A DNA stretch of 64,000 nt from Nocardioides sp. JQ2195. GTDB lineage: Bacteria; Actinomycetota; Actinomycetes; Propionibacteriales; Nocardioidaceae. Shown one piece after another: positions 30,142 to 39,161 of this stretch. Under the pieces are notes generated by a model, which worked only from the letters and a program-made list of their open reading frames with translations, was not told the DNA's origin and made no database searches. The stretch's first letter is position 1, and the number at the start of each line of letters is the position of its first letter. Both the position numbers and the translations under genes were made by a program. Location of the stretch: NCBI RefSeq assembly GCF_012272695.1, contig NZ_CP050902.1, forward strand, positions 868,001 through 932,000. Direction: 5' to 3'.

Positions 30142-31749
30142 ATGAGTGGTGGTTCGCACGCGCTTGAGCGCGCGCCGCGCAACCGGTGGCTGTTGTGGAC
30201 GGGGCTGGTCGTCCTGGTCCTGCTGCTTGCCGCAGCGCTGGTCTGGCGGGGACTTGCCGACGACGAGGACCCGAGCGCGTGCGCGACGGTGGCCGATGCA
30301 CGGCTCGCCGCCTCCCCTGACATCGCCCCTGCCCTGGCGGCAGCGGCCGCTTCCCTGGAGGATCAGGGCGGCTGCGCATCCGTCGACGTGGTGGCAGTCC
30401 CGTCCGACGAGGTGTTCACCCGGTTGACCACCCGCTCCGGTGACATCCCCGACCTGTGGGTGCCCGACTCGGACGTGTGGACCCAACAGCTGGCCGGCAA
30501 CGGCGTGACCGCTGAGACCGTGGTGCCGGCCCTCGCCACGAGTCCTGTGGTCCTGGCCGGGGGACCGGCCGCTGAGGCCCCCGCGTCATGGCTGGCCGCG
30601 GCGACGTCGGGCCAGCTGGAGATGCTGCACCCGCTGGACTCCACACCCTCCGCCCTCGCCCTGATCGCGCTGCGCGCCGAGCAGTCGAAGACGGGGGCCT
30701 CCACCTCCGACCTGCAGGCCGGCCTGGTCACCGCGGCCCAGCACTACGCGGCGCAGTCTCCCGGTCAGGAGGCTGACAAGCTGCTGGCGTCGGTCACGGC
30801 GTCCACGAAGCGGCTGATCCCCGTCTCCGAGCAGGAGTTCTTGGCGGCCAGGCGTGACAACCGGAGCCTGCAGGCGACGTTGCCCGAGACCGGCACCATC
30901 ATCCAGAAGTACCCTCTCCTCTCCCTGCCGGGGCACAGCCAGGAGTCCCAGTCCGCGATGGCCGAGCTCGTCGAGTTCATCCAGCGTCCCCAGGGCGCCG
31001 TCGCCCTGGGTGAGCACGGCTTCCGGGGCCCGGACGGCGCTGCCCTGCCCGACCGTGGCGTCGGGGGCATCACCGAGCTGGCCGTGCCGGACCGTGCGGA
31101 GGTCGAGGACGACCTGCGCACGTGGCAGGTGCTGGCGGTGCCCTCGAGCATGCTGGTGGTCCTCGATGCCTCCGGATCGATGGACTTCGCGACCAGTGAC
31201 GGCACCCGGATGCAGCTGGCGGCCGAGGCCGCCGCCAAGGCGCTGGTCACCTTCCCGGACGCCACCCGCATCGGGCTGTGGTTGTTCTCCGTCGACCAGG
31301 GCGGCCCCGGAGTCGACCATCGGGAGATGGCGCCCCTGCGTCGACTCGACAGGACAGTGGGCGACCTGACCCAGCGAGAGGTCCTCGGACGGAGGATCAA
31401 CGAGGCCTTGGACCTCACCACCGGCGGCACCGGTCTCTACGACACCACGTTGGCGGCCTACCGTGACGCCCTGCGCAACTACGACGAGGACTACTTCAAC
31501 GCGGTCGTGCTGCTGACGGACGGAGCCAACGACGACCCGGGCTCCATCGACCTCGAGGAGCTGCTCAGCACGCTGCGGTCGGAGCTCGACTCGGCCAAGC
31601 CGGTCCGGGTGATCGCCATCGGCATCTCGGAGGACGCCGACATGGCAGCCCTCAAGAAGATTGCCGGGGCGACCGGTGGGCAGGCCTTCGCGGCACGCGA
31701 CCCACGTGACATCCTCACCGTCGTGTCACAGGCGCTCCTGGCCCGCTGA
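30142..31749 (+). CDS. membrane-anchored solute-binding-like protein with C-terminal VWA domain
   Basis: 535 residues. The N-terminal anchor helix (about 16-36, WLLWTGLVVLVLLLAAALVW) is followed by a region resembling type II extracellular solute-binding proteins (PDLWVPDSDVWTQQLAG, ALATSPVVLAGGPAAE, GQLEMLHPLDSTPSALALI). A von Willebrand A domain follows: MIDAS VLDASGSMDF (about 338-347), TGLYDTTLAAY, and VLLTDGANDD. No lipobox is seen. The fusion suggests an exported binding/adhesion or signalling protein, as in actinobacterial VWA/SBP proteins of unknown role. ATG at 30142 with GGGAGG 5 bases upstream. Followed by a bidirectional hairpin. Confidence 0.85.
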   Translation: MSGGSHALERAPRNRWLLWTGLVVLVLLLAAALVWRGLADDEDPSACATVADARLAASPDIAPALAAAAASLEDQGGCASVDVVAVPSDEVFTRLTTRSGDIPDLWVPDSDVWTQQLAGNGVTAETVVPALATSPVVLAGGPAAEAPASWLAAATSGQLEMLHPLDSTPSALALIALRAEQSKTGASTSDLQAGLVTAAQHYAAQSPGQEADKLLASVTASTKRLIPVSEQEFLAARRDNRSLQATLPETGTIIQKYPLLSLPGHSQESQSAMAELVEFIQRPQGAVALGEHGFRGPDGAALPDRGVGGITELAVPDRAEVEDDLRTWQVLAVPSSMLVVLDASGSMDFATSDGTRMQLAAEAAAKALVTFPDATRIGLWLFSVDQGGPGVDHREMAPLRRLDRTVGDLTQREVLGRRINEALDLTTGGTGLYDTTLAAYRDALRNYDEDYFNAVVLLTDGANDDPGSIDLEELLSTLRSELDSAKPVRVIAIGISEDADMAALKKIAGATGGQAFAARDPRDILTVVSQALLAR

Positions 31750-31753
31750 CCCT

Positions 31754-31807
31754 GCGCAACGTCATACGCACCGGTGCCCCCGACCACCGGAGCGTATGAC
31801 GTTGCGC
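31754..31807. terminator. long bidirectional hairpin between convergent genes
   Basis: GCGCAACGTCATACGC (31754-31769) pairs perfectly with 31792-31807; inside, CCGGTG and CACCGG (31771-31776, 31785-31790) extend the stem after a single A-A mismatch. It lies between the stops of the VWA gene (+) and the truncated aldehyde dehydrogenase gene (-). Confidence 0.85.
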
Positions 31808-31822
31808 GAGATGGGTTGCTGC

Positions 31823-32692
31823 TCAGCTGCCGATCGGGTGCCAGACGGTCTTGGTCTCCAGGACGCCGGTCATCCGGTCGATGCCCGGGTCCACGGCCCA
31901 GTCAGGCTCGGTGGCCGGAGCGCGGCGTACGCGCTTGAGGTTCTCGGCGGCCGCCTGCTCGAGGGCGACAGCCAGCTCGGTGTCACCGGCGACCCCGGTG
32001 AGGTCGATGGCGTTGACGTCCATGTGGCCGGCCAGCCACGGCCCGGTGGTCGCTGCGCTTCCGGTGAGGATGTTGACCACCCCGCCGGGCACGTCGGAGG
32101 TGGCGAGCACCTCCGCGAAGGTCACCGCCGGCAGTGGCCGCTCGTAGGAGGAGGTGACCACCACGGTGTTGCCGACCACGATGGCGGGAGCCACCACGCT
32201 GACCAGGCCGAGCAGGCTGGACTCCTGCGGGGCCAGGATGGCCACGACGCCCGTGGGCTCAGGGGTCGAGAGGTTGAAGAACGGCCCGGCGACCGGGTTC
32301 GCTCCGCCCACGACCTGCGTGATCTTGTCGGCCCATCCGGCGTACCAGACCAGCCGGTCGATCGCCTGGTCGACGATCTTGTTCGCCTGGGCGGCGGTGC
32401 GGCCCTCGGACCGCTGGACGGCGTCGACGAACTGCGGGCGGCGGTCCTCCATCACCTCCGCGACGCGGTAGAGGATCTGGGCGCGGTTGTAGGCAGTTCG
32501 GCCGGACCAGCCGGCGAATGCCTTGCGCGCCGCGACCACGGCGTCGCGGGCGTCCTTGCGGGAGGCCAGGGATGCGTTGGCCATGAACTTCCCCTTCGCG
32601 TCGTTCACGACATAGGAGTAGCCCGACTCCGAGCGCGGGAACGCGCCGCCGATGTAGAGCTTGTAGGTCTTGCGGACATCGACCCGAGCCAT
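31823..32692 (-). CDS. truncated aldehyde dehydrogenase-like protein (no catalytic domain)
   Basis: 289 residues covering only the N-terminal, NAD-binding-type half of an aldehyde dehydrogenase: KLYIGGAFPRSESGYSY, DRLVWYAGWADKI, GVVAILAPQESSLLGL, and VPGGVVNILTG. The usual LELGGK segment with the general-base Glu and the whole Cys domain are missing; the protein ends with an unrelated RRAPATEPDWAVDPG tail. Its ATG overlaps the stop of the full-length enzyme by one base (TGATG). Such partners resemble the catalytically empty second domain of ALDH16 enzymes. Probably forms a complex with the upstream enzyme (inference). Confidence 0.85.
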   Translation of the reverse strand: MARVDVRKTYKLYIGGAFPRSESGYSYVVNDAKGKFMANASLASRKDARDAVVAARKAFAGWSGRTAYNRAQILYRVAEVMEDRRPQFVDAVQRSEGRTAAQANKIVDQAIDRLVWYAGWADKITQVVGGANPVAGPFFNLSTPEPTGVVAILAPQESSLLGLVSVVAPAIVVGNTVVVTSSYERPLPAVTFAEVLATSDVPGGVVNILTGSAATTGPWLAGHMDVNAIDLTGVAGDTELAVALEQAAAENLKRVRRAPATEPDWAVDPGIDRMTGVLETKTVWHPIGS

Positions 32693-34164
32693 CAGTTGGC
32701 TCCCTTCAGGTAGGCCTCGAGGCCGTGTCGGCCACCCTCACGGCCGTAGCCGGACTCCTTGTAACCACCGAACGGGCTGGTCGGGTCGAACTTGTTGAAC
32801 GTGTTGGCCCAGACCACCCCGGCGCGCAGCTGGTTGGCCATCGAGAGGATCCGCGAACCCTTGTCGGTCCAGACCCCCGCCGAGAGGCCGTACGGCGTGT
32901 TGTTGGCCTTCTCGACCGCCTCACTGGGCGTGCGGAAGGTCAGCACCGAGAGCACCGGCCCGAAGATCTCCTCGCGGGCGATGCGGTGGGCCTGGGTGAC
33001 GCCGGTGAACACGGTCGGCGGGAACCAGAAGCCGTGGGTGGGCAGCTCGCAGGCGGGCGACCAGCGCCCAGCGCCCTCGTCCTCGCCGATCGCGGACAGC
33101 TCCTTGATGCGGGACAGCTGCTCCGCGGAGTTGATGGCGCCCACGTCGGTGTTCTTGTCGAGCGGGTCGCCGACGCGCAGGGTCGACATGCGTCGCTTGA
33201 GCCGCTCGAGCACCTCGTCGGCGACGCTCTCCTGCACCAGAAGGCGGCTGCCGGCACAGCAGACGTGGCCCTGGTTGAAGAAGATGCCGTTGACGATGCC
33301 CTCGATCGCCTGGTCCATCGGCGCGTCGTCGAAGACGATGTTGGCCGCCTTGCCGCCGAGCTCGAGGGTGACCTTCTTGTCGGTGCCGGCGACGGACTTG
33401 GCGATCGCACGACCCACGTCGGTGGAGCCGGTGAAGGCCACCTTGTCGACGTCGTCGTGCTCGACCAGGGAGCGTCCGGTCTCGCCGGCTCCGGTGATGA
33501 TGTTGACGACACCGGGCGGCAGGTCTGCCTGCTGGCAGATCTCGGCGAACAGCAGCGCGGTCAGGGGAGTGGTCTCCGCGGGCTTGAGCACGACGGTGTT
33601 GCCGGCGGCCAGGGCCGGTGCGATCTTCCACGACAGCATCAGCAGCGGGAAGTTCCACGGGATCACCTGGGCGGCGACGCCCAGGGACTGGGTGCCGAAG
33701 CCGGAGTACTCGAGCTTGTCAGCCCATCCGGCGTAGTAGAAGAAGTAGGCAGCCGCGATGGGTACGTCGACGTCGCGCGACTCCTTGATCGGCTTGCCGT
33801 TGTCGATCGACTCGAGCACGGAGAGCTCGCGTCCACGCTCCTGCATGATGCGTGCGATGCGGTAGAGGTACTTCGCCCGCTCCTTGCCCGGCATCCGGCT
33901 CCACACGCGTGAGTGCGCGCGACGGGCGGCCCTGACTGCGGTGTCGACGTCGGCCGCGCTGGCCTCGGAGACCTCGGCCAGCACCTCTTCGGTGGCCGGG
34001 TTGATGGTCTTGAACGCGGTGCCGGCGCCGTCGACGAACTCACCGTTGACGAACAGTCCGTAGGAGGCCTTGATGTCGACGATGCTGCGGGACTCGGGGG
34101 CCGGTGCGTAGTCGAACACGGCGGCCGCGGCCCGGGTCGTGGTGTTCTTGGTGGTCGTTGCCAT
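32692..34164 (-). CDS. aldehyde dehydrogenase family protein
   Basis: 490 residues, full length. Catalytic Cys in NQGHVCCAGSRLL (about 288-300), general base Glu in LELGGKAANIVF (about 259-270), NAD-site VIPWNFPLLMLSWK (about 156-169) and GSTDVGRAI (about 236-244). Oxidises an aldehyde to the acid with NAD(P). Since the next gene upstream is deoC (10 bp away), the likely substrate is the acetaldehyde released by deoxyribose-5-phosphate cleavage. Part of a deoC-ALDH-ALDH' operon. ATG at 34164. Confidence 0.93.
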   Translation of the reverse strand: MATTTKNTTTRAAAAVFDYAPAPESRSIVDIKASYGLFVNGEFVDGAGTAFKTINPATEEVLAEVSEASAADVDTAVRAARRAHSRVWSRMPGKERAKYLYRIARIMQERGRELSVLESIDNGKPIKESRDVDVPIAAAYFFYYAGWADKLEYSGFGTQSLGVAAQVIPWNFPLLMLSWKIAPALAAGNTVVLKPAETTPLTALLFAEICQQADLPPGVVNIITGAGETGRSLVEHDDVDKVAFTGSTDVGRAIAKSVAGTDKKVTLELGGKAANIVFDDAPMDQAIEGIVNGIFFNQGHVCCAGSRLLVQESVADEVLERLKRRMSTLRVGDPLDKNTDVGAINSAEQLSRIKELSAIGEDEGAGRWSPACELPTHGFWFPPTVFTGVTQAHRIAREEIFGPVLSVLTFRTPSEAVEKANNTPYGLSAGVWTDKGSRILSMANQLRAGVVWANTFNKFDPTSPFGGYKESGYGREGGRHGLEAYLKGAN

Positions 34165-34173
34165 GAGTGCGCC

Positions 34174-35181
34174 TCAGTCCAGGGTGAAGTAGTCGGGACC
34201 GGGATAGCGGGCGGCCCCCTCGGATGTGTACCGGATCTTGGTGCGCTGCATCAGCAGCTCGTTGAGCAAGGAGGATGCGCCGAAGCGGAACCAGTCGGGG
34301 TCGAGCCAGTCGGGTCCGGCGACCTCGTTGACGGTCACGAGGTACTTGATCGCGTCCTTGGTGGTGCGGATGCCGCCGGCCGGCTTCACGCCGACCATCT
34401 GCCCGGTGGCCTCGCGGAAGTCGCGCACGGCCTCGAGCATGATCATCGTGACCGGCAGGGTGGCTGCCGGCTGCACCTTGCCGGTGGAGGTCTTGATGAA
34501 GTGGCCACCGGCCATCATCGCCAACCAGGAGGCGCGGCGTACGTTGTCGTAGGTCTGCAGCTCACCGGTCTCGAAGATCACCTTGAGGTGGGCACTCTGA
34601 CCATTGGGCCGGGCACACGCTTCCCTGACTGCGACGATCTCGTCGTAGACGTCGAGGTAGCGACCGGAGAGGAACGCACCACGGTCGATCACCATGTCGA
34701 TCTCGTCGGCGCCGGCCTCGACCGCGTCACGGGTGTCGGCCAGCTTGATGTCGAGGGCGGCGCGGCCACTCGGGAACGCCGTGGCCACAGCAGCCACGTT
34801 GATCCCGCTGTCACCCAACGTCTCCTTGGCGATGCCGACCATGTCGGGATAGACGCACACCGCGGCGGTCTGCGGGCAGGTCGGGTCGGCCGGGTCCGGC
34901 CGCATCGCCTTGTTGGCCAGGGCACGCACCTTGCCGGGGGTGTCCTGGCCCTCGAGCGTGGTCAGGTCGACCATGCGGATGGCGAGGTCGATCGCGAATT
35001 CCTTGGCGGTCGTCTTGATCGACCTGGTGCCGAGTGAGGCGGCGCGGGCGTCGGCGCCGACCTGGTCGACCCCGGGGAGGCCGTGCAGGAACCGTCGCAG
35101 CGAGCTCTCCGACGAGGTGATGTCGGAGAAGTTCGCGGCTGCACTCGACGCTGAGGCAGGAGCGGTTGAATTGGTGGTCAC
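34174..35181 (-). CDS. deoC: deoxyribose-phosphate aldolase
   Basis: Cleaves 2-deoxyribose-5-phosphate into glyceraldehyde-3-phosphate and acetaldehyde. 335 residues, the longer DERA type. Schiff-base Lys in FIKTSTGK (about 233-240), second Lys in VGVKPAGGIRTTKDA (about 266-280), and the DEIDMVIDRGAF segment (about 168-179). The start is the GTG at 35181 (MTTNSTAPA); the frame is open upstream but would run into the divergent gene. The ribosome site is weak (GGGCGG). First gene of the operon with two aldehyde dehydrogenase genes. Confidence 0.95.
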   Translation of the reverse strand: MTTNSTAPASASSAAANFSDITSSESSLRRFLHGLPGVDQVGADARAASLGTRSIKTTAKEFAIDLAIRMVDLTTLEGQDTPGKVRALANKAMRPDPADPTCPQTAAVCVYPDMVGIAKETLGDSGINVAAVATAFPSGRAALDIKLADTRDAVEAGADEIDMVIDRGAFLSGRYLDVYDEIVAVREACARPNGQSAHLKVIFETGELQTYDNVRRASWLAMMAGGHFIKTSTGKVQPAATLPVTMIMLEAVRDFREATGQMVGVKPAGGIRTTKDAIKYLVTVNEVAGPDWLDPDWFRFGASSLLNELLMQRTKIRYTSEGAARYPGPDYFTLD

Positions 35182-35235
35182 CCGCCCAGCATAGAGTTCA
35201 ATGGGTGGTGTCAGGCAATCAAAGTGGAGACTTCG

Positions 35236-35787
35236 ATGAGTGAGCAACGGTCCCGCAAGTTCGGGGCCAACAACGGGGTCGGTCTCGGGTGGTTCGTGCT
35301 GCTCCTCGGAGTGATCTCGATCGCCGTCCTGGTGGCGACCGGGATGGCCGCCTCGGGCTTCTCCCTGATCGCCGGGATCGTCCTGGTGATGGCAGTGGTC
35401 TGGGCGATCATCCTGCGTCCCTCGGTCATGACGCGCGGTGACGACCTGGTGCTGCGCCACTCGTTCAGCGACGTCTCCATCCCGCTGGCGGCGGTGCGCA
35501 GTGTGCAGGTGCGCCTGTTCATGGTGGTCTCGGTCGGCGACCGGAACTACCACTCCTCGGCGATCGGACGCACCCGCAAGCAGGTGGTGCACCACGGCGC
35601 CCGCAGCGAGACCACCGTCGGTGGGCCTGACCTGGCCGATCTCGTCGAGGACCAGCTCAACGAGCTCGCGGCGAACGCGCGACGCGACAAGCTGCCCACG
35701 GAGCCGATCACCCGCACCCCCGCCTGGCTGCCGATCGCCCTCGTCCTGCTGCTGGCCCTGGTGCTGGTCGCCTCCGTGCTGCTCTGA
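35236..35787 (+). CDS. PH-domain membrane protein of unknown function
   Basis: 183 residues. Two membrane helices near the N-terminus (about 17-38 and 42-60), then a soluble domain like the bacterial PH domain (RPSVMTRGDDLVLRHSFSDVSIPLAAVRSVQVRLF, key parts LVLRHSFSDVSIPLAAV). A final helix follows at about 160-182. ATG at 35236 with GGAG 7 bases upstream; a GTG at 35224 is possible but has no ribosome site. Divergent from deoC, with 54 bp between starts. Probably a membrane-associated protein with a cytoplasmic PH module; no role can be assigned. Confidence 0.75.
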   Translation: MSEQRSRKFGANNGVGLGWFVLLLGVISIAVLVATGMAASGFSLIAGIVLVMAVVWAIILRPSVMTRGDDLVLRHSFSDVSIPLAAVRSVQVRLFMVVSVGDRNYHSSAIGRTRKQVVHHGARSETTVGGPDLADLVEDQLNELAANARRDKLPTEPITRTPAWLPIALVLLLALVLVASVLL

Positions 35788-35870
35788 CCGAGCCATCTGT
35801 CCGCACGCTCGGGTGGCGCTCAGCCCTCAGAACCACTCGACCGTGCAGAGGGTTCACAGCCGGCGGGCGC

Positions 35871-37553
35871 TCAGATGCCGGCCGCTTCCTTGATGCCGTT
35901 GCGCAGCGCGTCGAGCCGCCCGACGGCCACGATGCGCGCCGCACCGACGGCGTCGCGAACGGCATCCGGTGAGTCGGCGCCCTCGACCGGCACGACGACC
36001 TCGAGATAGCACTTGATCTTCGGCTCGGTCCCGCTGGGACGAACGATGACTCGGGCTCCGTCGGCGAGCCGGTAACGCAGGCCATCGGTGGGGGGCAGGT
36101 CGGGTGTGCCGAGGCTGAGGTCCTCCACGCTCTCCACGGCGAGACCACCGAGCACCGCGGGTGGGTTGTCGCGCAGGCGGGCCATGGCAGCACCGATCTC
36201 GGCCAGGTTGGACACCCGGGCCGAGAGCTGGTCGGTCGCGTGCAGTCCGTGGCGCACGGCGATGTCGTCGAGCAGGTCCGACAGCGCCAGGCCCTCCGCC
36301 TTGGCCCGGGCCGCGATGTCACAGAGCAGCAACAGGGCGGAGACACCGTCCTTGTCCTTGACCTGGGCCGGGTCGACGCAGTAGCCCAGGGCCTCTTCGT
36401 AGCCGAACGCGAGTCCCTCCAGGCGGCCGATCCACTTGAAGCCGGTGAGCGTCTCGGCGTACTCCTGTCCTGCTTCGGCGGCGAGCTTGCCGAGCAGTGA
36501 GGAGGAGACGATCGAGCAGGCGTAGACGCCCTGCTTGCCCGAGCGCAGGAGGTGGTCGCCCAGGAGCGCGCCCACCTCGTCACCACGCAGCATCCGCCAG
36601 CCGTGGGGGCCGGCGACGGCAGCGGCGCACCGGTCGGCGTCCGGGTCGTTGGCCACCACCAGGTCGGCGTCGACCTCCGAGGCGAGGGCCATGGCGAGGT
36701 CCATCGCTCCCGGCTCCTCGGGGTTCGGGAAGGCGACCGTCGAGAAATCGGGATCGGGTTCCGCCTGCTGGGGGACCACCGAGGGCGCTGCGAAGCCGGC
36801 GTCGTCGAGCACGCGCAGGACCGAGCTGTTGCCCACGCCGTGCAGGGGCGTGTAGACCAGCTTCAGGCCCGCGCGGTCGTGGGCCGGTGCGTCGTCGACC
36901 ACGCGGCCCACGGTGGCGAGGTATTCGTCGAGGACGGACCCGTCGAGCTGTTCACCGGGCTCGCCGCGAGGCACGTCGGCCAAGGCGCCGACGGCATCGA
37001 TCTGCGCGGCGATCTCGACGTCCGCGGGCGGCACGATCTGGCTGCCGTCCCCGAGGTAGACCTTGTAGCCGTTGTCCTCGGGTGGGTTGTGGCTGGCGGT
37101 GACCATGACACCGGCGACACAACCCAGTCGGCGGATGGACCAGGCGAGCAGGGGCGTGGGCAGCTGGCCGGGCAGCAGCAGGGCACGGAGGCCCGCACCG
37201 GTCATCACCTCGGCCGTGTCGCGGGCGAAGACGTCCGAGTTGTGCCGGGCGTCGTAGCCGATCACGACGGCATCGCCGGGGCCGGCGCCGTTCGCCCTGA
37301 GGTACGCCGCGAGCCCGGCTGCCGCGCGGATCACCACGATCCGGTTCATCCGGTTGGGACCGGCGCCGAGCGCGCCGCGCAGGCCCGCGGTGCCGAACTC
37401 GAGCATGCCGGAGAACCTGTCCGCCAGGTCGGCCGAGGCAGCCGGGTCGCCGGCCTCGACGGCGGCGACCACCTTCTCGAGCTCGACACGGGTGACGTCG
37501 TCGGGGTCCTCGGTGGCCCACGCGCGGGCTCGCTCCAGCAGCTGTTCAGTCAT
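35871..37553 (-). CDS. pmmB: phospho-sugar mutase (phosphoglucomutase/phosphomannomutase family)
   Basis: 560 residues of the alpha-D-phosphohexomutase superfamily. Catalytic Ser in TASHNPPEDNGYK (about 151-163), metal-binding DPDADR (about 302-307), sugar-binding GYEEALGY (about 391-398) and the phosphate-binding RPSGTEPKIKCY (about 509-520). The order of these domains and the length match the actinobacterial PmmB group; in this neighbourhood (add, deoC, punA) it may act as phosphopentomutase, moving phosphate from C1 to C5 of (deoxy)ribose. That role is inference from context. ATG at 37553. Confidence 0.9.
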   Translation of the reverse strand: MTEQLLERARAWATEDPDDVTRVELEKVVAAVEAGDPAASADLADRFSGMLEFGTAGLRGALGAGPNRMNRIVVIRAAAGLAAYLRANGAGPGDAVVIGYDARHNSDVFARDTAEVMTGAGLRALLLPGQLPTPLLAWSIRRLGCVAGVMVTASHNPPEDNGYKVYLGDGSQIVPPADVEIAAQIDAVGALADVPRGEPGEQLDGSVLDEYLATVGRVVDDAPAHDRAGLKLVYTPLHGVGNSSVLRVLDDAGFAAPSVVPQQAEPDPDFSTVAFPNPEEPGAMDLAMALASEVDADLVVANDPDADRCAAAVAGPHGWRMLRGDEVGALLGDHLLRSGKQGVYACSIVSSSLLGKLAAEAGQEYAETLTGFKWIGRLEGLAFGYEEALGYCVDPAQVKDKDGVSALLLLCDIAARAKAEGLALSDLLDDIAVRHGLHATDQLSARVSNLAEIGAAMARLRDNPPAVLGGLAVESVEDLSLGTPDLPPTDGLRYRLADGARVIVRPSGTEPKIKCYLEVVVPVEGADSPDAVRDAVGAARIVAVGRLDALRNGIKEAAGI

Positions 37554-37691
37554 GCAAGCGAGGTTAGGGCATGGCGCTCGGTTCCATGACCTGTCGTGCG
37601 CCGGTCCTTGGTGTCCGGGCGTTCCTGACAGGGCACTCCCGCGACGGGGCGCAGCCGGCCGGGCCGGGCCCAGCGGTCGCTGCCGGGCCCA

Positions 37692-37765
37692 GCGACGGGC
37701 TCTGCGGTCTGGCTCAGCGACGGGCTCTGCGGTCGGGCTCAGCGACCAGGTTCAGCGCCGGGTCA
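37692..37765. repeat. 25-bp tandem repeats at the end of the crotonase gene
   Basis: Units starting GCGACGGGCTCTGCGGTC at 37692-37716 and 37717-37741, 25 bp each and almost identical, then a diverged copy from 37742 to about 37765. The last copy contains the stop codon of the enoyl-CoA hydratase gene (minus strand). Confidence 0.7.
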
Positions 37766-38575
37766 GCGACGACCGCGGGGCCCGAAGACAGGGGCCACCT
37801 TCTTGAACGCGGCCGTGCGGGCCCTGGCGGTGTTGGCGGTGGCCAGCAGGAAGACCTGCTCGGCGCGTTCGCGGGAGAAGGTGCGGCGGGCGCTGTCGGT
37901 GAAGGACCGGTTGAACAGGCGCTTCGCCGCGGCCAGTGCGTCGGGTGACTTCGTCGCCAGCTCCTGGGCGAAGGCCTCGGCGGCAGCCACCGGGTCTGCG
38001 GCAACCTCTCCGACCAGTCCGAGGTCGTGTGCCTCCTTGCCCGAGACCACCTGGGCGGTCATCGTCAGGCGCTTGGCGGTCTCGATGCCGACGACCTCCG
38101 AGAGCGACCGGATCCCCGACATGTCCGGGATCAGTCCCCAACGTCCCTCGAGGACGGACCACTGCGAGTCAGGGGTGGCGATCCGGAAGTCGGCGGCCAG
38201 GGCGATCTGGATGCCGCCGCCGTAGCAGTGGCCGTGCACGGCCGCGATCACCGGAACGGGCAGCCGGCGCCACGCCCAGCAGGCCTCCTGGAACTTGTTG
38301 GTGCCCAGCAGCGGGTTCGGCAGGAACGCGCCGATGATGCCGGTCGGCTTCTTGAGGACGGACGCGAAGTCGAGCCCCGCGCAGAACGCATCGCCGGAGC
38401 CGGAGATGATCACCGCGCGCAGGGTGCGGTCGCGACGCAGCTCCCGGGCGGTCCCGATCAGCTCGTCCAGCGTCTGGAGAGTGAGCGCGTTGAGCTTGTC
38501 GGGCCGGTCCAGCCGCACGTGGGCGATGCCCTCGGAGACGGAGCAGGTGACCAGGGCGTTCGCGGAGTCGGGCAT
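37763..38575 (-). CDS. enoyl-CoA hydratase/isomerase family protein
   Basis: 270 residues, crotonase fold. FCAGLDFASVL (about 64-74) and HGHCYGGGIQIALAADFRIA (about 114-133, with the oxyanion-hole Gly) are present, as is GLIPDMSGIRSLSEVVG. At the second catalytic position the usual Glu is replaced by the DMSG segment, as in isomerase- or thioesterase-like members, so hydratase activity is uncertain. The same 'crotonase/enoyl-CoA hydratase' group often handles odd acyl-CoAs. ATG at 38575. Divergent from the gene at 38622-39161. Confidence 0.85.
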   Translation of the reverse strand: MPDSANALVTCSVSEGIAHVRLDRPDKLNALTLQTLDELIGTARELRRDRTLRAVIISGSGDAFCAGLDFASVLKKPTGIIGAFLPNPLLGTNKFQEACWAWRRLPVPVIAAVHGHCYGGGIQIALAADFRIATPDSQWSVLEGRWGLIPDMSGIRSLSEVVGIETAKRLTMTAQVVSGKEAHDLGLVGEVAADPVAAAEAFAQELATKSPDALAAAKRLFNRSFTDSARRTFSRERAEQVFLLATANTARARTAAFKKVAPVFGPRGRR

Positions 38576-38621
38576 GCCCCAAGGCTAGGTGCTCCGGCAC
38601 GACTGTGGTCATGATGGGGAC

Positions 38622-39161
38622 GTGATTCCCGCCCCATCCGACCTGACGAGGCCGATCGGCCTGCTCGTCCCCGAGCTGGCCGGACACCTCGGGGTGGACG
38701 CGACCGTCGAGCTGGCCTGCGACCTGCTGGGCGGGGCTGATCCGGCGGCGTACCAGCAGGAGATCGTCTACCTGACCGGTCACCGGGACCCGCACGACGA
38801 CTGGGCCGACCACTGGCCGAGGGTCTGGGGTGCCCGGGCGCTGATGTATGTCTGGGACGACCGCGCCACCACCGCGGTCATCGCCGGCCTGGCGGACCCT
38901 GCATGGCGGGTGGCGGAGATGTGCCTGAAGGTGTCGAGCCGGCGCGAGCTGCCTCGGGCGGGCGACGCGGCGGCGAGGTTGTCCGGCCATGAGCTGGCGC
39001 GGGTGCGAGCCCAGGCAGTGCGGTTCCTCGGGCTGGTCGGTGACACCGAGCACGTCGGCCACGTGCGTCGCGCCCAGGACGACCCTGACGGGAACGTACG
39101 ACGAGCAGCGGTGCGGGCCCTGGACCTGATGGCCATCCGGCTCGACCTGGTCGACCCATGA
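38622..39161 (+). CDS. HEAT-repeat-like hypothetical protein
   Basis: 179 residues from the GTG at 38622, which has GGGGA just upstream; an earlier in-frame start at 38589 would overlap the divergent crotonase promoter. The second half contains helical pairs typical of HEAT repeats (GARALMYVWDD, WRVAEMCLKVSSRRELP, ELARVRAQAVRFLGLVGD, PDGNVRRAAVRALDLM), often with Asp/Arg pairs at the turn. No enzymatic motif. The stop overlaps the ATG of the SRPBCC gene (ATGA), so the two are co-translated. Confidence 0.75.
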   Translation: MIPAPSDLTRPIGLLVPELAGHLGVDATVELACDLLGGADPAAYQQEIVYLTGHRDPHDDWADHWPRVWGARALMYVWDDRATTAVIAGLADPAWRVAEMCLKVSSRRELPRAGDAAARLSGHELARVRAQAVRFLGLVGDTEHVGHVRRAQDDPDGNVRRAAVRALDLMAIRLDLVDP

